A stretch of DNA of 64,000 nt from Odontesthes bonariensis (lineage: Eukaryota; Chordata; Actinopteri; Atheriniformes; Atherinopsidae), in the NCBI RefSeq assembly GCF_027942865.1, contig NC_134510.1, positions 33,912,663 to 33,976,662 on the forward strand, written 5' to 3'. Positions 48,480-60,900 of the stretch are shown here, in pieces. The notes below the pieces were generated by a model. That model saw only the letters and a list, made by a program, of their open reading frames with translations. It was not told the origin of the DNA and did no database searches. The translations under genes and the position numbers were made by a program. Position 1 is the first letter of the stretch. Each line of letters begins with the position of its first letter.

Positions 48480-48858
48480 CTTGTCTTTGACTGTCAAATC
48501 ATTTGCCAAAGGGAGACTGCCGAAAGCGCAAACTCTCGCGAGATAAACGGAACGTCACACATCCAAAGTTCACCGTGGCCAGAGGTAAACTTGGCGTTCT
48601 ATAAATTGTGAATTAATGCGTAGCCACATCTGGATCCTGTGGCCGCGTGAAACAGTCACGGACGCGGTTTCCTACCTGTCAGCACTTACTTTCATCACCT
48701 TGCACGCGCTCCGTGTCTCTGCTGACGAACTTTAAACTAAAAGGCAAAAGCAAAAATTTTTTCCCAGTGCATTAAGGGCCTGAGTTAGTTTGGACGAACT
48801 TCCTCTCATGTGTGTGTTGTTACTCCCGCTCAGGTGACGGGGCTCGGGCTGGGAGAGA
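48480..48858 (+). promoter_or_regulatory. Presumed agmo promoter and 5' leader
   Basis: The 380 bases before the agmo start codon are clearly richer in CpG than the surroundings, with no TATA box at a convincing place, as in CpG-type promoters. A perfect TCTCGCGAGA palindrome lies at 48534-48543. The transcription start is not determinable here. Confidence 0.55.
48534..48543. promoter_or_regulatory. TCTCGCGAGA element upstream of agmo
   Basis: An exact 10-bp palindrome about 316 bp before the agmo start codon. This motif is known as an activating element of CpG-rich vertebrate promoters, bound by BANP (and linked to Kaiso). Its position in the only CpG-rich patch before agmo makes a promoter role likely. 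Confidence 0.6.
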
Positions 48859-48978
48859 ATGGCTGCAGCCGTGGAGTCCGGGTCGGTGTCCAGGGGGTTT
48901 CGGGCCATGTTTTCCATGCTCACACCGAATGAATCATCCTTTGAAAAAGTGGAAGAAGTCCCTCAGTATGTGCAGCAG
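48859..48978 (+). CDS. agmo: agmo exon 1 (coding part)
   Basis: Forty codons: MAAAVESGSVSRGFRAMFSM, then LTPNESSFEKVEEVPQYVQQ, the cytosolic N terminus before the first membrane segment. The donor is 'cagcag|gtgggt', phase 0. The open frame continues into the intron to 49086 without homology. Confidence 0.93.
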
Positions 48979-51900
48979 GTGGGTGTAGCCCCCACATGTA
49001 ATGAAAGTGATGCTCTGTGTAAAAGTAAAACGTCTCTGCCACCTCCGCCTCGTGTGACGTGTGATCATGATGAGAAAAAGAGCTGAACACGTCTGTTGCA
49101 TAAAAAAGTGATAAAACACTTTTTATTTTATTTATTTCATTTAATTTGTAGAGCACAATTCGTACACAAGGCAATTCAAAGTGCTTTACAGCTACATAAA
49201 ATCACAAGAAGGCAATAAAATCATTCGTAAAAAATAATCATTTAATTTTAATTCATTTAAAAGTGAAGAGTGCAGATAAAATACTTTCAGGTGTCATATG
49301 CACAGCTAAATAGAACTGTTTTCAGCCTGGATTTAAACATTGTCAGAGTTGAGGCCTGTCTCACATCTTCTGGAAGGCTGTTCCAGATGTTAGGAGCATA
49401 AAACTGAAACGCAGCCTCACCTTGTTTCGTCCTGACTCTGGGCACCAGCAGGAGACCCCTCCCTGAGGCTCTCAGAGCCCGAGTTGGTTCATATGGCTCT
49501 AACATGTCAGAGATGTACTTTGGCGCTTGACCATGAAGAGACTTGTACACAAGCAGAGCTGTTTTAAAGTCTATTCTCTGAGCAACAGGAAGCCAGTGCA
49601 GAGACCTGAGCACTGGACTAATATGGTCGTATTTCCTGGTTGTAGTCAGGACTCGAGCAGCAGCGTTCTGGACAGTGGCGGTTGGTCAATAGAGGGCGCT
49701 AGAGCGCCGCCCCTCCCGTGAATCAACCATAACAAATATGAAATTAATTATACATTTGTACATTGCGTTTTTACTCGTGCAGTGGTGTGATAGACTCTGC
49801 TGTAGGCTACATGCCACTGCCAGCAACCATTAAATGCTTTCGACTTTAAGATAGGCTTGCTATTTGCTATTGGATATAAAGCCCTCCTCCAGGTGGTCGA
49901 TGAGAGCTAGCAAACTTTTTTACCTAAACAAGCAGAGGCAGCTTTTCATTGGCGCATGAAAAATTTATTCTAGTTCGCAGCTCTGTGCGCCCAGACCAAT
50001 GGCAGAGTTTTCCTTATTTTTAATCTTAACGTGATTGGACAATTCATCGAATCAATCACGTCCATCAAGCAAGCATCCGAGGAAGCGCCGGGCTCTCGGG
50101 GAAGAAGACCACAGACAGTAGGATTGCTGCAGAGGTGAGTCTCTGTTGTAGAAATTAGTTGTTGTCCATTTTTCAGTGCAGTCAAGTCAAGTCAGCTTTA
50201 TTTAAATAGCACATTTAAAAACATCAGAATTGATCCAGTCTTCTATATTAGTCCTCAAAACATTAGACACACCTACCTTTTAATGTGGTCTTTGTTTTTC
50301 CTGAATATTTGTACATTTTGCAATAGAATAGGAAATTCAGAACCATCATCCCTCCCTACTATTATGTTGTGGTTATGGTATAACATATGGTCTATTTTCA
50401 TTAAAGTAGCCTACTTTCTGAATCTATTCTGCCCCAAAAGTCTTCATTTTTGATCAACCCAATGTCTGTCTCTAACTGTATTGATAGTTTAACAATTATC
50501 TAGTTGACTGGTGTTTAGATGGTGTAACATGTGGTCTATTCTAATTACAGTAGCCTATATTTCTTTATCTATTCTGTCCCAAAACTCTTTATTTAAGGTC
50601 AACAATATCCAAAGTATCTCTCTAATTGTATTAATACTTGAACAATGGTCTAGTTTAGGTGGTTTTTAGAATTTGTGTGTTGTGTTCTGATTGTGAGGTG
50701 CTATTTGACCCGTCACGCGCAACTGCGCCCCCCCAACAAATTGAATCACCAGCCGCCACTGGTTCTGGATGTACTGCAGCTGCCCGTTTAGAGCCCAGTG
50801 AGCAGGCCGTTACAGTAGTCTAACCTGCTGGAGACAAACGCATGGATCAGTCTGGTTTAGACACTATTCCTTTGATTCTGGCAATGTTTTTTAGATGGTA
50901 AAAAGCTGCTGTTAAAGTTCAGGTCTGAGTCCAATATTACCCCGAGATTTCTAACTTGATAGTTAGGTTTTAGAGAGAGAGTCTCAAGGTGACTGATAAC
51001 ACTTTCTCGTTGTTCATGTGGGCCACAGACAATGATTTCAGTTTTGTCTGAGTTTACCCAGACAAAAAGGGTTGGCATACAAATGAATACTCTGTCTGCA
51101 GTAATTAACAAAATCATTAATTTGTTTATTGTTTGCTTTGGTAACATGAAGCAAATTAATGTTGTAAAATTGAAAATTTGTTAAACTTCTTTAGTGAATC
51201 TTTTGTGTTTTCAGCTGGCATGAAAAAGCAGTTTGTCATGACTACTGGTCACCAGAGCAAACATTTTACTGTTGGATTGTTGACATGTTGAGATGAATAA
51301 AAAACTAAACTGATTGTCGTTACTGATTTGGAGGAAATTAAAGTGAGCGGATAAAGAAAAAAATGAAGTAATTTGAGCAACAGAATCAAAGATGCAGTGA
51401 CGACCAGCTGTTCAAAGAGTTTAAGACTCTAAAGAAAGGTAAAGGAAGCAAAAATTAGTATGTTTGGCAGTTTCACTTGAAAAATCTACATATTATATCA
51501 TTGGCGTAGCCAGAAAAAAAGACATTGGGTGTGCACCAGCAAATACTGGGTGTGCCAAATTTATTTTCAACAGTGTTACACCTCCAAAAAGATTCAGAAG
51601 AATGTATCTCTCGAATACAACATTATTAACACAGATCATATCCACACGTTGTGTGCGTTCTCATCAGTAACAATCAACAGTAGTTCACAGCAGCTCTAAA
51701 TATTCACACATGTGATGTGCTCTCAAATAAATCAATGACAAAGTAATACAAAAATGACACTGTTCTTAAAAAAAAACAGCAAAGACATTGCGTGCCCAAT
51801 GAGATGAACATAGTGAAATATAACACACTCGTGCGCGTACTCATGCACTCTCACAGAGCCATATGGTAGCCACATCACGCATGAACAGCAAAGCTGTTTA

Positions 51901-54900
51901 ACCATCTGAGCACAGCTATTGGGCTCAGCAGCAGAGTGAAGGACACAACCATGTTGCTGCTTACCTGTGCGCACTGAGCAGCTCTCAATTTAAAGGCGAA
52001 GACGGCGTGGCTTGGTGATTGAACGCATTTATTATTTCATCAGAAATAATGCTACGCCAGGTTGCCAGGTGCAGGTGTGCATTGTTTTTTGGGTGTGCCA
52101 GCTGCCTCTTTGGGTGGCACCGACACACCCTGGCACACCCGTGGCTACGCCATTGTATGTTAGGATTTTTAACGGATGATGAGGATGGTAATGTCCAGCT
52201 TTGGGTACAGTAATGTGCAAAAGTCTTGAACCTCCCTCAGTTCTTTATATATTGCCAGAAAAATGGGACTTAGCTGCAGCTATCTTTTTGAAGCATTTGC
52301 AAATTTGAATGGAAATAAAGTAAATTTGTATAATTCTGACAAACTTAAAGTGAATCTCTGCTCTGAGCTCCTTTCTCCTCCAACACAGCCTGAACCCTCT
52401 CAGACGAGCTTTCTGTCCTTTCTTTAAGGCGTCTTCAGGAATAGTTCTCCAGGCTTCTTGAAGGACATCCCAAAGCTCTTCTTTGGATGTGGGCTGCCTT
52501 TTGTTCCGTTCTCTGCCAACATGATCCCACACTGCTTCAGTAATGTTGAGCTCCGGGCTCTGGGGAGGATTCATCCCTCCATCAGACCTGCTGCCACTGA
52601 TTTTCAGCCCACTTCTTGTGTCCTTTGGCACAGCTCAGCCTTTTCTCCCTGTTTCCCTTCCTTAAGAACGGCTTCTTGACAGCCACCCTTCCATGGAGCC
52701 CATTTCTGATGAGGCTTGGGCCAACAGCAGATGGATCAGCTGAAGGTCCAGATGCATCTCTCAGCTCCTGTGTCAGGTCTTTGCTGGATTTTTTCCTCTT
52801 TCTTAAGGACATCACTTTCAGATCCTGTTCATCTGCTGTAGATAGTTCTTTAGGCCTGACACTTCTTCTTCTGTCCTCCACTTGTCCAGTTTCCTTAGGT
52901 TTTTGGGGGACACACTCCACACCATGCAGGAAATCACAGATTTTCTGGTTGTTTGTACAGAAATCCTATTTTCTGTCTGTCAAACTGTGTCATCTTTGCT
53001 GTTTTTCATTGATGCAACTGCAGAAATGTGAACAAACGATGCGTCTTTGTGACAGGCTGCTCGTAACAAAGTCCCAAAGATACAATTTAAAAAGATGTTT
53101 GGTATGTATCGACACAACATTGGATCCTCCTTTGAGTTAGGAGCCTTTTTTCTCCTTGAATAAAATATAGGTCAGTGATAAGCGGCTTAAATCACATTCC
53201 CTTGAAAACGCTTTAAAATGCTGTTCTGAAAATTGGTGAAAAAGAAGCTAATGTCCACCAAAAGACCTGGAGAACAACTGCTGAAGACCACTTTAAAAGA
53301 TTCTGCTTTTGCACGGGACTATTTGTTTTGTTCTCATTAATGAAACTATAAAACGATACACCCAATCTCCAAACTTTGTTATTTATTTTGCTATTTTATG
53401 TGAAATTAAAAATAACTTTTTTTTACAGGTAGATAAGTTAATTACTTTTAATAAGCCTTTTTTAGATTAAGAGTTAATTTATACAGAGAAACAAGTAGGT
53501 CAATAAAAAAAAAAAAAAAACATAGATTAGATGGAAAGAAGTAAAACTTTAACTTCTCTTAGTTTAATGACCTCAAGGTGCACTTTATTCCAGGGGTACA
53601 GTACATACCTGCTGAGCCCAACCAAACCGGCACTTACTTATTTATTTCATTTAATGAATTGATTCTGAATTTATAAAGATGATATTTATGTTTTTTTTGT
53701 CATTTTCCAGTGTCCCTTTTACTGTGGCAGGCTTAACAACATGTGTTTGTTATGAGGTTTTATAGACACATTGGCAGAGAAGAACAATTACCCCCACAGC
53801 AGGAGTTCTTATAATCCACTACCAGGCATGATTAAGTAAATTTGTTGTTGCTGAAGGGCTTGATGCTTCTAAAAGTCTGCATGGGTGTGCCGAAACAGTT
53901 TAGTGACTGTACCCTGTTTACAGTTTGTGATGTGTCAATTATTCCCCACGGCTGTTGTTCTGTGATCCCATCAGGCCAATCCTATTAGAGAAAAAAACTA
54001 AAACAGAGCCCTCTAATTTTTTGGAGGTGTTTGGAATTAGGGCTTTGTTGGGTTCATTGCCAGGTCTCTCCACTGTTCGGTGATTTGAAAGCAAACGCAG
54101 TATTTCTCAGACAGCAGTGATAAAAGTGTATTGTCAGCCTACATGTTTTCAGCCAACATCAGTCAACCGTGACCTTATAAAAGGGCTGTTCGGGAAAATG
54201 CAAACATCTGGTGCACAAATGTCAAGTTCCATGTAAGGGTGAATTTTAGAAGAAAATAAAATACAATTAATAGACACCACAACAAACAGTCACACCAAAG
54301 TATGCTGCAGTATTAAATAGTGTTTACTGCCATTTTTAGTTTATGTGCCAGTCAGACAAAACACAGGGAAGGATATTTTGATTGCATGCAAAATGAGAAA
54401 GAAAGGACTTTGAATTATCTCACGGAAAGAGAAAAATAACATTTATATGAAATGGAGAGAAAAAAAAAGGACCCACTGATGGAAGAAGCCTGAAATGCAT
54501 ATGTTAAATAGGAAAGACAACATGAGAATCGGCTTGTCCTGCTGAATAATTTTGTCCCAAAGCTGTCAAGAACTCAGGGCTGCAGAGGTAAAACTATATG
54601 CTAGACAGGAGAGAAGAAAGGAGGGGAGGTTTTAGGCCGGCGTCCAGAATGATAATCTCTCTCTCTCAGCGGGTTTGGAGGAGGTCTGCCTGTTCTGCGA
54701 GCCCATTTGTTAGCTGCAGCTCTGCAGTCTGCTGCCAGATGTTGGACTGTTGCGTGTGATCGCAGGTCCCTGGTGGTGCTCACGCCTCTGCTTGTGCGCA
54801 CACATTCACGCACACCTGCATGTTGGAGCGGACTCATTCACGAGGGGCTATGCACACACATGCATGCACACTCTCCCTTCCATCCTCACATGAATATACA

Positions 54901-57900
54901 CACCTGCACATGTGCTCCTCTGTGGTCTCGTCACGCCTCCACTCCTCGCTCTTGCTGGGGCCACATGTCCTCGCTTATGACTGGAGTCACTTGGTCAATG
55001 AGCACTTTCAAGCTAAAGCTAACCAGAGGGGCTGGCCCGCCACTGAAGTCGCAGCGGTGACCTGTTTTCTAACCCCGTCCCTCACTAATTTGTTCCATGT
55101 TTGACAGACCCATTAAGGGGTTATTACATGTTTCCAGAACCTTTAGAAATAGAGGCCTGTCACTGACTGTTTGCTTAGTGTTCACCATTTGTTTTGTCAC
55201 GAGTAGTTTGTGCATGAAATCTATTCTTTGATATTTAATTTCTTTGTTGTTGGTTTGTATCTTTTTAATCAAAATGTATTTCTCCAGTTCAGTTCTTCTA
55301 GAATAAAATCGTTGGTTTTTTTTTTTACCGCCACATTGTGAAATCCTTAACATGACTTTCTTGCCTCTTCGCCGCGCTACTATGTTGTGTTCCCAAAGAG
55401 GCTTTTCCTTCTATAAAAAATGAAATGCCCACGCTGAGGGTGGAGAGGCTGGACGACCCCATCATTTCAACTCAGCAACTGAACGTCCACCAAGCTGGAA
55501 ATCTGGAGGTCCGAAACTCCAGATTTCCTTGAAAAGTCAACATCTGTAAAACTTAAGTTTCCACCCCAAGCATTTTAACATACTCGGTGTATTGATATGC
55601 AGGCACAGTGCTATTGGACTGTTTCAGCTGCAGTGGAAATTGTTGAAGCTCCAACTTTGACATCTTTCCAATGTTGCGCTCCAGTTTACTTCGTGCAGGC
55701 TGTTCACCGCATGGCGTTGGATCCAGGACCCTGCATCTCCTCGTTGGTCTCATTGTTGAGAGTCAATGTGTCCACTGAATTTCTGAAGTTGATTTTTTTT
55801 TTTTCCACTGAATTTTTTTAAGTTGAATTTTTTTAAGTTGAATTTTTTTCCATTGAATTTTTTGAAGTTGAATTTTTTTCCACTGAATGTTTTTTACTGA
55901 TTTTTGTTTTTAGAATTTTATTTTTATTTTTTTTACACTGTTGGTTTTTCAAATTCAAAGTCTGATTTTGATGCTGTAAAAATTCAATATTAGAAATTGG
56001 TATTCAAACTCTGATGGCACAGAAAAACTTCCATACTTCATCCTCACACCGAAGTTTAAAATGAAGTAAATCTGCTATGATTACGTTAATTTACAAATCT
56101 AATGTTGGCAATCTCTTAGGAGAGAAGACTTTGCACTCTCTCTGTGATCTCTGCTGGCATTGAAGGAGACGCAGGGTACGCTCTGGATAGGCCTCTGGTC
56201 CATCTCAGGAGTAACACAAAATGATCCAAACATGCCACTTTAGAATGATCAGTTACCCTTACATTATGTTTTGGACAGTGAAAAGAACTTAAAGGATCCA
56301 GAGAAAACCCATGTTGGCTCAGGAAGAATAAGCAAAGTTCGATGGGAGATGCCCAGACTGAGAAGCTGGTTAAATCCAGAGGCTGGAAGACTCATTAAAC
56401 AAGTTCTAGAGGTTTCTCCTTACTTTTACATTCGACTTAACGAATGAGTTAAAATTAGTTAAATCAATGCACAAAGGCCATAGCTAACAACTTCATGAAA
56501 AAAAACTTTCAACTCTATCTTAATCAGAACATGGTAAAGTTTATGGTGATAAGTGAATGAATAAAGGTATTCAGAGAAAATTGCTCTCCAACTGGTACAA
56601 CTTTAAATATGAGCAACTGATTTAGCATCATACATTAGATTTAGCATCGTACATTAGATTTAGCATCATACATTAGATTTAGCATCGTACATTAGGTTTA
56701 GCATCATACATTCGATTTAGCATCGTACATTAGATTTAGCATCATACATTAGATTTAGCGTCATACATTAGATTTAGCATCGTACATTAGATTTAGCATC
56801 GTACATTAGATTTAGCATCATACATTAGATTTAGCGTCATACATTAGATTTAGCATCATACATTCGATTTAGCATCGTACATTAGATTTAGCATCATACA
56901 TTAGATTTAGCATCGTACATTAGATTTAGCATCGTACATTCGATTTAGCATCGTACATTAGATTTAGCATCATACATTAGATTTAGCATTGTACATTAGA
57001 TTTAGCATCGTACATTCGATTTAGCATCGTACATTAGATTTAGCATCATACATTAGATTTAGCGTCGTACATTAGATTTAGCATCGTACACTAGATTTAG
57101 CGTCGTACACTAGATTTAGCATCGTACATTAGATTTAGCATCGTACATTAGATTTAGCATCGTACATTAGATTTAGTATCATACATTAGATTTAGCATCA
57201 TACATTAGATTTAGCATCGTACATTAGATTTAGCATCGTACATTAGTTTTAGCATCGTACATTAGATTTAGCATCGTACATTAGTTTTAGCATCGTACAT
57301 TCGATTTAGCATCGTACATTCGATTTAGCATCGTACATTAGATTTAGCATCGTATATTAGATTTAGCGTCATACATTAGATTTAGCATCGTACATTAGAT
57401 TTAGCATCGTACATTAGATTTAGCATCGTACATTAGTTTTAGCATCGTACATTCGATTTAGCATCGTACATTAGATTTAGCATCGTATATTAGATTTAGC
57501 ATCATACATTAGATTTAGCATCGTACATTAGATTTAGCATCGTACATTAGATTTAGCATCGTACATTAGATTTAGCATCGTACATTAGATTTAGTGGCAC
57601 ATAGTTTGTGATTTGTTTCAGTTTATTGTCTTAAGGTTTTCATGTCTTGAGACCTTTCCAGTTATTTATTTTTTTGCATGTTTCAATGTTATGCTCTCTT
57701 GAATGAAAGTTGTTGTGAAAGTCTTTCCAGAACAGCCAGTTTTTTTGTGTGTGTTTCTTTTCTTAATGATTTTATTTATTTCAAATGCAGATTTAAAAAA
57801 AAAATAGAATAAAATCAATAAATCTAAAGGGATTTCTAAAGCAGAACATAAACCTGGAACAAAAGGTTACCACCACAGTTGCCCCGTAAAGAAGGTTATC

Positions 57901-60900
57901 CAGTTAGAATCAAAGAAGAAAATGGGTTTCATCTTTTTGACCTTAGACTGAAAGGTAAGTAGCTTGTTCGCCTGAATTCTACACGTTATAATGTTTGTCA
58001 GAAGACTAACAGACTAACTGAACATTTCCCACATGACTTTGTACGGCTGAAAATCAGGACAATTAAGTTTCCTAACAACGTCTGGTACTATTTGTTTTAT
58101 ATTGCTTGGCTTGTATCTAACGTTACTAAAATGAAAATGTTCTGTTTGTCAGCACTGATGTGTAATTGATCCACTGAGATCCTTTCTACCTCGACCGCTG
58201 CTCTGTTCAAATAAATGTTTGTGTTTTTCAACCTGCCAAATGATTGTGGCTTTAGACCCGCTGCTCCAGCCGCGCACAGTGAAACAAACATCATGGACCA
58301 TATGACATGAAAGTCCTGCGAGCTTTTAGCTCATCTGCCAAAACAAACAGCCGTGCTCAATGCAACTGGTAAAAGCAACAGAGGAGCTGAAACGGTTGTT
58401 TGCACAGCGTTGTGTCATGATCGTGTATTTATGTATGGCTCTCTTTGTGTGTGCAGGCCACTCCGTTCTTTGTTGGGCTGATGGTGCTGGAGATGGTGGT
58501 GGGTGCGCTGAAGACGGGAGGCTCGGTGGTCACCGTCAGTGATGGACTCACCTCCATCTCTGCTGGAATGATCTCACGACTCCCGGCGTGAGTGTTCAGG
58601 CAGGCCGCAGTCGGGTCACACTGTATGATGGATGGTCGTGTGTGCTGCAGTGGAAAAAGTGATGCAATACTTGGTTTAACTGCTTTTCATCAGCATTTTG
58701 GGTCATATTTTAAGCTGTTTCTGTGATCTGAAGAAAAAAGATGTGATCCTCATACATCAGAATGCATTTGTTGTTGCTGTGGTAGCTTTAAGTTGCTGCT
58801 TAAAGAACCATTAGGCAACGCAAGGCAAGGCAAGTTTATTTGTATAGCACAATTCAACAACAAGGTGATTCAAAGTGCTTTACAGATACATTAAAACAGT
58901 AGAAATAAAAAGCATGATTTAAATTTTAAACAAAAAAGAAAGAAATAAGAACAATAGATAGAATCAGATAAAATCAGTAGTTAAAATGTGATTAAGTTTT
59001 GAAACTCAAGCTTCAGATTTGGAGATTTATTCAAACGCAGCTGAAAATAGGTGTGTCTTCAACCTGGACTTAAATAGACTGAGTGTTTCAGCTGATCTGA
59101 GGCTTTCTGGGAGTTTGTTCCAGACATGTGGAGTATAGAAGCTGAATGCAGCTTCTCCATGTCTGGTTCTGACTCTGGGAACTGATAGAAGACCGGATCC
59201 AGATGACCTGAGGGGTCTGGAAGGTTCATCCTGGGTCAGGAGGTCACTGATGTATTTTGGTCCTGGACCATTCAGAGCTTTATAGACCAGCATTAGAACT
59301 TTAAAGTCTATCCTCTGATGGACAGGCAGCCAGTGTAAAGACCTCAGAGCTGGACTGATGTGCTCCACTTTTTTGGTCTTGGGTCTCATTAGCTTGCTCA
59401 AAGTAAGCCGACGTGATGTGACGGGTACATCGTAGGATAAATGGTGTCACTCAGGACTAAAGGATTCTCATCAAACTTGAAGCTTGTCCAATTTATTTTT
59501 TTAACAACAAGAACAAGTCGTATATCCTCTTGTACACATTTTCAGTTTGTATTTTAAAAACATTAGACTCCATTAAAGCTATGGTAGGTAATCCTAGAGA
59601 GCTAGCAAGAGAGCTAGCAAGATTCGAAAGTGTCCCCTCCTCTAAGCTCCACCCCCCCCTCCCCATTCCGTCAGTGCGTCATCCAAAGCCGGTAGAACCG
59701 CATGCGCACACGGAGCAGGGAGCCGACAGAGGGGGGCGTAGGCAGAAAGCAGAGGCATCTGATTGGTTTTTGTAGGCGCTCCAATCCGAGATCAGCGGGA
59801 CGCTGATCTCGGATTGGTCAGCTTTTTCTCAGTCCTGCAGCTGCCACAGAGGTCTGATTATTTTCGTCCCTTTTTCTAAATACATCTTGTATAGATTTCT
59901 CTCAGGACAGACGGACCATTTCACCCAGTATTACAAAATGTGTTTCTGAACAGGATTACCAACCATGCCTTTAAGTGATCAATTTTGACAGAAACCCATT
60001 TAATCTTATCTATTTTCTTATCTCCATTTTCCTATCATAACATATCTAAGTTTTGTTGAACCGACATAACCCAGACAGGGGAAAGGGAGCGCTGATTATA
60101 AAAGATGTGCTTGTCTCAGTTGTCTTCAGTTATTATAATGCTTAAAGGCCTACAGAATTAAAGGTGATTTTTTTGCACAAAACTGAAATAGCAGATCGAT
60201 TCCTTATATACCATGGAATTTTTTTATGATTTTAAAATAATTTTAGGCCCCTGGATAGTCCTGATTAGGCCCAATAAACTATCACCACATTTGACTCGAA
60301 TTTGGCAAACTGGAACGACAGGTGCGTGACATCACGAGTGCCAGCTGCTGGAACAACCCCCAGTAGTTCTAGTAGCGAAGCCAGCAGTTTGCCAGACGTG
60401 GACAGCTTCTTCACGGCAAATTTCGATGTGTGCCGCGGGACGTCGCTTGGAAATATAAAACGTTGGGTTCAGTGCAGTTTTTATTGCGAGTAGATGTACG
60501 AAGTGCGTGTGTTGCCCTCAGCACCAGCAGCTCAAGGCTCGTGTATACTTCGCAGCAGTGTGTCGCAGTGAGCTTGTCGCAGACACGACGCAGTTATTTT
60601 TTGATTTATGCCTTGAAGCGCTGTCTGCGCTATGTTAATCCCACGCCACAACGCAAGAGGGACAATCACGAACAAGCTAGGATTGTGGGTGTTACGGTTA
60701 CGGAGGTCATTCAACAACAATGGCGACTGGACGAATGCGCACTTTGATTGAGATGCAGCTGATCGATCTAGAAATAGAAGAAATATTGCTACTACTGGAG
60801 CTGGCAGAGAGGGAAAGAATCGTCACGGTTAGCACGGTTAGCGTCAGCCGGTTAGCAAACCGGAAATACGCATAGTGTAGAGCGGATGTAGAGTTGACCA

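Larger units (their letters stand above)
48979..58456 (+). other. agmo intron 1
   Basis: 9478 bp, GT-AG. About half of it is recognisable mobile or repetitive DNA: a LINE fragment split by a hAT-type element, a hAT-like element, a deleted Tc1-like element and a 19-bp minisatellite, listed separately. Stretches at 53321-55780, 55891-56618 and 57595-58456 contain nothing I recognise. Confidence 0.85.

Noticed and set aside
48979..49086. Read-through extension of agmo exon 1
   Set aside because: The frame loses homology at the donor gtgggt, and exon 2 continues the family sequence exactly.
52616..53140. 174-codon open frame on the plus strand
   Set aside because: It is the antisense shadow of a Tc1-like transposase relic.
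56619..57594. Possible CRISPR array
   Set aside because: The 19-bp units abut directly with no spacers, and the genome is eukaryotic; it is a minisatellite.
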